From the NCBI GenBank assembly GCA_014058105.1, contig JACGCM010001166.1, forward strand, positions 3,074,005-3,138,004: DNA of 64,000 bases. Direction: 5' to 3'. Source of the stretch: Kingdonia uniflora. Taxonomy: Eukaryota > Streptophyta > Magnoliopsida > Ranunculales > Circaeasteraceae. The notes below the pieces were generated by a model, which was not told the DNA's origin, searched no databases, and saw only the letters and a program-made list of their open reading frames with translations. The translations under genes and the position numbers were made by a program. This document shows positions 58,565 to 64,000 of this stretch, piece after piece (the stretch's first letter is position 1; each line of letters opens with the position of its first letter).

Positions 58565-58869
58565 GTAATTAATGATAGGGATGGAACTCCCTATATAATG
58601 TTTTGAAGTATGAACTATGAACTATGAAGTGGTGTTTGTGACTTTGTGTAAGTGATGTATTATGAATTCTCTGAACTTTAAAGTATGAAGTATGATGAAG
58701 ATCATGAAGTATGAATTATGAAGTATGAAGTATGAAGTATGAACTATTTTGAATTTTTGATATGTATTTTGTCTGAATTTTGAATTCTGATATGTATTCT
58801 GAAATCGAAATCAAGTAATGTATAAATGTATTATGAATTTTAATGTCTTTATATATGAAGTTATGAACT

Positions 58870-59300
58870 ATGAGAATGAGACTATGATCCATGAGTACTG
58901 TAGTCTGTCACTTTGTCTCTATGATATGCATTTGCATTTTGCAGGTTTTGTCTTTGTATATGAAATGAACTATGAGAGTATGAGTACTACTACTGACTAC
59001 TGAGTAGTCTGTCACTTTGTCTCTATGTCTATGATATGTATTTGCACTTTTGCAGGTTATGTCTTTGTATATGAAGTATTATGAACTATGAGAGTATGAG
59101 GCTATGCCTATGAGCATTGAGCACTACTATTATTGAGTAGTGTGCCACTCTGTCTGACTGTCTCTAACTCTCTAATCTCTATGATACGTATTTGCAGGGT
59201 TTTTTTTTATGTCTTTGTAGTTTGTAACTTTGTATATTATGAACTATGAGTAGTTTGAAATTATGAATTCTGATGTCTTTGAGTTTGTATATCAAATGAA
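58870..59300. repeat. tandem repeat, about 105-130 bp x 3, 3' region of hAT-1
   Basis: CTGTCACTTTGTCTCTATG, TTTGCA-GGTT(A/T)TGTCTTTGTATATGAA and GAACTATGAGAGTATGAG recur near 58905, 59009 and 59141, after a stretch of short TATGAA repeats (58600-58760). Confidence 0.75.
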
Positions 59301-60224
59301 TTATGAAGTATGAAACTATGAGAACTCTGATGGGTCGGGTTGACCTGGGTTGCCAGGCTTTCGTGTTGACCCAATAGTTTCGCGGGTCTAACGGGTCGGG
59401 CCGTGTCAACCCGATAATTTGCAGTTCGGGTTCGGGTCTAAATTTTTGACCTGTTTAGTAAGCAGGTCGGGTTCGGGTTGGCTCTTTCTTGACCCGAACC
59501 TGAGATGACACGACCTGACCTGACCCATTAACAACCCTACTGACTATTTCCTTTCTCAATCCAGAAAATTGATGGGGAAGGCTCACAAGTGTTGCCATTT
59601 CTCTTGACATTTTATATATAATGACATTTTATATATAATGCCATTGGATGACACAGTTCAAAAAAAGGGAATCATCATCACATAAATGTGTTCCTTATGC
59701 CATTCTAATGGGTAAAAGGAAACCATTGTGGAGATACATGGAAAACCATTATGGAGAAAAGTAAATGAGCTAGCAGCTACATGGAAAACATACATGGAAA
59801 ACCATCATGGAAAACCAATATGCCACACAATCTGGACATTATGAAATAAGAAAAGATTTGAAGATACTAATCAATCTAGGCAAACAATGAAGAAGTAGAT
59901 ACTCAAACACATACAACACACATCTGAACTTTCAAAAGGTACAATACAAAATCACATCTAGGAGCTGCAGATCATCAAGACCCTTAAAGTACAGTGCAAG
60001 TACAGAAAATACACAAGTAACACAACAGTTCCGAGTAGTTATTGGAGTGGTATTCAGGGACAGTGAGGGAGCAGTCCTTGGTGTACTAAGCAAGACATTT
60101 GGTATAACTAGAACCAAATACTACACATAGTAGTTAAGGAGGCACATAGTTGTGAAGGAACTTCGCTTCTTTTCCTTGCCTTGTTTTGGTGGCTCTCTTA
60201 GGAAACTTTGATCTAGTATTATTT

Positions 60225-60395
60225 GTGATTCTGTGATTTTGTAACTGTGATGTGGTATTATCTATGATTTTGTAACTGTAATGTGGTATTATCTGTGATT
60301 CTGTAAATGTGGTATTATCTGTGATTCTGTAACTTTGGTATTATCTGTGTAACTGATTAACTGTGGTATTATTTGTGATTCTGTAACTGTAACTA
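60225..60395. repeat. tandem repeat, about 35-40 bp x 5
   Basis: GTGGTATTATCTGTGATTCTGTAACT repeated with small changes. It lies in the noncoding part of hAT-2 between hAT-1 and the transposase exons. Confidence 0.85.
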
Positions 60396-60488
60396 TGTTT
60401 ACAAATAATTTGCACAAAAACTATTTATAACTAATAATGATTAATCCTCCACTTATTGCAATAATCAATAAACTATTAAACTTACCAC

Positions 60489-61337
60489 AACCAGAAAACG
60501 TAATGTTGTCTAAACTACTTCTGCAATCCTCTATCGACATTGATGCAAGCCCCTCCAACATTTCTAAGAAATCAACAAAATAATAAAAATTGAAGTTAAG
60601 TATCATTTGACGTATAATTGCAAATGATAATTAAACTATTGAAGTACTAAATGAAAATATTACCCGCATCAATCGTATCATATTGTTCAATCTCCTCCAA
60701 AGAAGCTTGAATATCAATTGGTTTTTCCTGTGACCGAAGCCAATTTTGAGTATATAACAAAGCCTCTACCGTGTTCGGTCGCAACGAACTATGGAATGGG
60801 TCAAATATCCGGCCTCCTGTACTAAAGGTGGACTCGGAAGCTATCGAAGTAACCATAATAACCAATATATCTCTTGTAATAAGAAAGGGAACCAGATACT
60901 TAACATTACTGTTGTTCCACCAAGAATCTTTTCTACCATATCACATACGATACAAATAACCGATATAGTGTCTTTTCTACCATATCACATATCAAAGCAA
61001 CTTTACCTTCATCATATAACCCCGTTAAGCCAAACTCTATATAATCAAGCTTCAGATGTGGATCAAGCATCACCCAACTAATAACAACGGATTTAACTTC
61101 TCAAGGTCCCAATACTTGTTATATTTTTCAACCATGTTCAAACCTATAGACCTCAAACTGGGATCCTCGTGATCACTTAGTACCTTCAAGTTATTTTTAA
61201 CGCTAAAAATCTCGTTAAATAAGATATCGGAAGTAACATAGTTAGACCCTGAAATTTTGGTTGTAGATGTGTAATATACTCACAAAAATTATACAAACAA
61301 CCTACATCTATCCCAATCAACCTTCCCTGGAGTTAAC
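60489..61337 (-). pseudogene. hAT-2 transposase C-terminal part
   Basis: Read from the right: SNYVTSDILFNEIFSVKNNL and MVEKYNKYWDLEKLNPLL (61240-61080, DUF4413 type), then LDPHLKLDYIEFG in another frame. The dimerisation domain (60865-60650) reads ASESTFSTGGRIFDPFHSSL, then EALLYTQNWLRSQ. After the donor DAG|GTAATA near 60660, a further exon (about 60566-60489: MLEGLASMSIEDC) ends at another donor. Stops and frameshifts are present and the N-terminal half is missing beyond 61337. It is related to but distinct from hAT-1. Confidence 0.8.
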
Positions 61338-64000
61338 TGTCACGCCCCAAAATCAAGTAATCGGTAGCTAGACCAATTACTGAGATTCGAGGATGTGCAA
61401 GTCGGGGATTCCATAGATTCGCCCCACGAATAACTGAGCCATAGACAAATTCTGGCCCAGTTATTCACAATAGTATTACAACAGGGCAATAAGGAAAATA
61501 AAAACAGCGGAAGACTAAGATAACAGAATCTAAACATAAGATTCTACAAACCTCTACGCAGCAAGCCCAACTGCAATAACTGGAGAATGAGCCTCCAGCT
61601 CAGCTCCCCAAAGATTAGCACAACAGCAACTAAAACCTGAAACAACCTGCCACTGAAAGGGGGATGCGAGAGTGGGCAAACAACGAGCTCACTAACTCCC
61701 AAGAATAGCTAAACGATTATACTAACCAATGAGATAGATATAAATATTAATGGTAATATGATATAATAATATCTAACGATAAACAATATACATATATATA
61801 AATATATATGGGATGACTAATAGGTATAAGCATATACACTAACTCTAATAAGTCTATCTATAAATATACCTCATGCAAAAGAGTGTTAACCTACACTCCA
61901 ATCGCAAAGACCACTAACTACACTCTAATCACAACTGTGGCTCTCAGCGCCACAAACAACTAATCACCTCCGAAACATAATAACACACGAGGGTAAACTA
62001 TCCTCGACCAACCACAAACCAATCGGGTTATCCAAACCCCACCCACACAATCCAAAGCTATTACAAGCTGAACAAGATCGCCCACAACCAATACCAGCCC
62101 AGAGAGAATAGATATAGAGAGGAGAGGAAATGCAAAAGGAGATGAATCTAATTACACTAAAATCAATTAGGAGAAGAGGAATTGAGATAAGAGTAGAGGA
62201 ATATAATGAACTAGGATAATTCCATAGTTATCCCAATGCAATAATATGTTATGATGATGATATGATGGAGTAAGATAATCCCATAATTATCCCAAATACA
62301 GAAGATTCTATATTAAAACATAATGCAGAAAGGGTTAAGAATTTCTATCAGAAGAACCTACTAATTAAGGAAGTGTGCAGAGATGCAATGATTGCTTAAT
62401 GATGATGCATAATGATTTAGCGATGTCAACCCAAGGGCTAGCCCCCATGACTAAAGTGGGCTGACAAACATTGAAAAAATGATTTACCTTACCGGATATA
62501 GTTGGATACAAGGGTTCGATGTACTGCACTAGCTCGACCAGACTAAGGATATTACACAGATATTTTACATCGGAGCCAGCGTCCGAAACAGTGATATAAT
62601 TCCGAGGCATTTCAACCACCAGGATAAGCCTTGTACCGGATAGTAAATACTATCATACCTTCCACACTCCCGAATGGTGACTAGGTATAATAGTATCCAT
62701 CCTGGACCCACCTTCTATTTTAACCATTAAGGAATCCTTGATCCTCTCGAGGTCAGCCGATGCGGAGTTATTTGTGTATCCGATCGCAGTAAATAAGGAG
62801 AATATCATTTATGGAATGTGACATGATCCAGAGACTGAAATATAATACCATCAACCCGGCAGTCCACACGAATACCACCTACGTGAGAGCGTGGCCAACC
62901 AAAACTAACACAAATGTTCGCTCCTGTGACTCATCGCACACATCTAAGCCTGGATGAACAGCAACGTTAACCGTCACGACACCTAAAAACCTCCATCTCT
63001 AAGCTCTCAAAGCCATATGATTACCATCACCCCCAACAGTACTCTAGCTTGTCACACAAACTAGTACTCCATGGATGACCTACAAGTATCGGCTCTAAGA
63101 ATCATGTGGACAAAAGTGTCCACAACACGATATAAGCAAACACTCCTAAGGCAAACTATCGGAGTTCAACATCCACACAACCTACAACGGACAAGTGCCT
63201 GCTGCTCACCACCAACCATAACGTTCTAGAGGTCGCACACTCCACAATGGAATCCAACATTCAAACACCACTAATACAATGACAGTACTCAAGACCAGCT
63301 TCAATAACACAGCACACCTATCTTATCCTAATCGAACTGTCAAAATAAAAGCAGGCTAAAAGAAAGACAAAAAAAGAAGAGACTACCGAATCGTAAGACC
63401 ATTCTTACTGAAGCTATTGCCGCGCCCCAAGACTACTTGGACCAAGCCCAGTCAGTCCAAACTAACATGGGTGCGTAAACTACAAAATCTGAGCATCTAT
63501 GTCTCCTACTACACGATCTCCGAGAAATGACGGCTAACCCATGCCGTCCATAGTCTCTACTATCGCCAAACCTAGTTACTAGTGCCCTGAAAAGCACGGG
63601 CACCCTAATAACTACCAACATGTAGCATATTCAATTATTATATCATCTATAAATATAAGTCGCTGAGGCGTCGCAACATAACTGAAAATGTCTTTTGTTC
63701 TTCAACTCGATGAAGAAAAGCTCGTGAGAACCACCCTCATGAAATCGTCTAAGAGTAACCTCGGAGTTTCGTCACAGCGCGATAACAGAGAATAACTCGC
63801 TCTGCTAATCACAACCCCCAGTCTCTATTAGTAACCGAACTCACATTTAGTCGGTTTTTACTAACTTATCAAACCCTTAATACTCTCATCTAAGGTATGC
63901 TAAACCGGATAATCAGTAAAGTGCCCTAGGCAAATACGATATCCTAACTAATCAACTATATAAGTATTACTACCTATGCTTTGCTATACTCATGAATCAT
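61338..64000. mobile_element. LTR-like sequence starting TGTCACGCCCC, runs off the window
   Basis: Sequence changes abruptly at 61338 from hAT-2 coding sequence to TGTCACGCCCCAAAATC, a start typical of long LTRs of plant Ty3/gypsy elements. Composition is more GC-rich than the rest. No coding motif was found. A similar word, CCGCGCCCCAAGACTA, occurs at 63420. The other end and any internal region are beyond the window, so the class is uncertain. Confidence 0.4.

Larger units (their letters stand above)
52663..59539 (+). mobile_element. hAT-1: hAT transposon, structurally complete
   Basis: Left end TAGGACCGTTAATCAAACCCG, right end on the minus strand TAGGGTTGTTAATGGGTCAGG. Flanks CTGACTAG (52655-52662) and CTGACTAT (59540-59547) match at 7 of 8 bases. 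Subterminal regions are full of GGGTCGGGTT/ACCCGACC words in both orientations (52680-52850 and 59325-59530). It encodes a hAT transposase and carries an additional GRF zinc-finger gene. Confidence 0.85.
51655..61337 (-). mobile_element. hAT-2: hAT transposon, 5'-truncated, split by hAT-1
   Basis: The left end starts TAGGGCTGTACACGGGTCGGG, a classic plant hAT terminus, at the 3' side of the element. Transposase exons lie on the minus strand at 60.49-61.33 kb. Between them sits hAT-1 (52663-59539). The 5' half of the transposase and the right terminus are missing because unrelated sequence begins at 61338. Confidence 0.7.

Overview
This window looks like plant nuclear DNA, most probably eudicot. 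It is AT-rich, its coding remnants contain GT-AG introns, and almost everything in it is a nested set of plant transposable elements. I see no intact host housekeeping gene, rRNA, tRNA or CRISPR array. Elements are named here for convenience: MULE-1 and MULE-2 (Mutator-like), Tat-A, Tat-B and Tat-C (Ty3/gypsy, Tat lineage), a Ty1/copia remnant, a CACTA-type element, hAT-1 and hAT-2, a small hAT-like host element, and an uncharacterised long LTR-like sequence.

Layout, left to right. (1) 1-2.1 kb: 5' end of MULE-1 on the minus strand, with a divergent small acidic gene. (2) 2.25-4.63 kb: non-autonomous terminal-inverted-repeat element. (3) 5.43-14.07 kb: small hAT-like element with an 8-bp target duplication, split by Tat-A, which has lost gag and pol but keeps its antisense genes. 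(4) 14.8-16.3 kb: copia LTR, gag and protease remnant on the minus strand. (5) 17.4-36.8 kb: MULE-2 with long inverted repeats, a decayed MURA-type transposase and a convergent GRF zinc-finger gene, split by the complete 13-kb Tat-B (LTRs, 5-bp target duplication). (6) 36.8-51.5 kb: 5'-truncated Tat-C with gag, protease, RT, two RNase H domains, integrase, antisense gene and 3' LTR. A 4.9-kb CACTA element (3-bp target duplication) interrupts its RT. (7) 51.65-61.34 kb: hAT-2 on the minus strand, split by the complete hAT-1 on the plus strand. (8) 61.34 kb to the end: LTR-like sequence running off the window.

The most notable content is cargo. The CACTA element carries, on the minus strand, several exons of a homomeric acetyl-CoA carboxylase gene. 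They include an uninterrupted biotin-carrier exon with the biotinylation motif MKM, and a tandem duplication of the preceding exon. hAT-1 carries a decayed GRF zinc-finger plus transmembrane gene upstream of its transposase. MULE-2 carries a different GRF-type gene, and MULE-1 a small acidic protein gene with a basic tail.

The three Tat elements share an antisense module between integrase and the 3' LTR. It consists of a long gene with a folded N-terminal part and a coiled-coil tail, a TATA box on the antisense strand upstream of it, and one or two short upstream ORFs that begin M-V-x-T-R. In Tat-B and Tat-C a variable tandem-repeat block separates integrase from this gene. All transposon coding regions whose full length is visible carry stops or frameshifts, so the window reads as an old, inactive transposon graveyard that preserves its insertion order.
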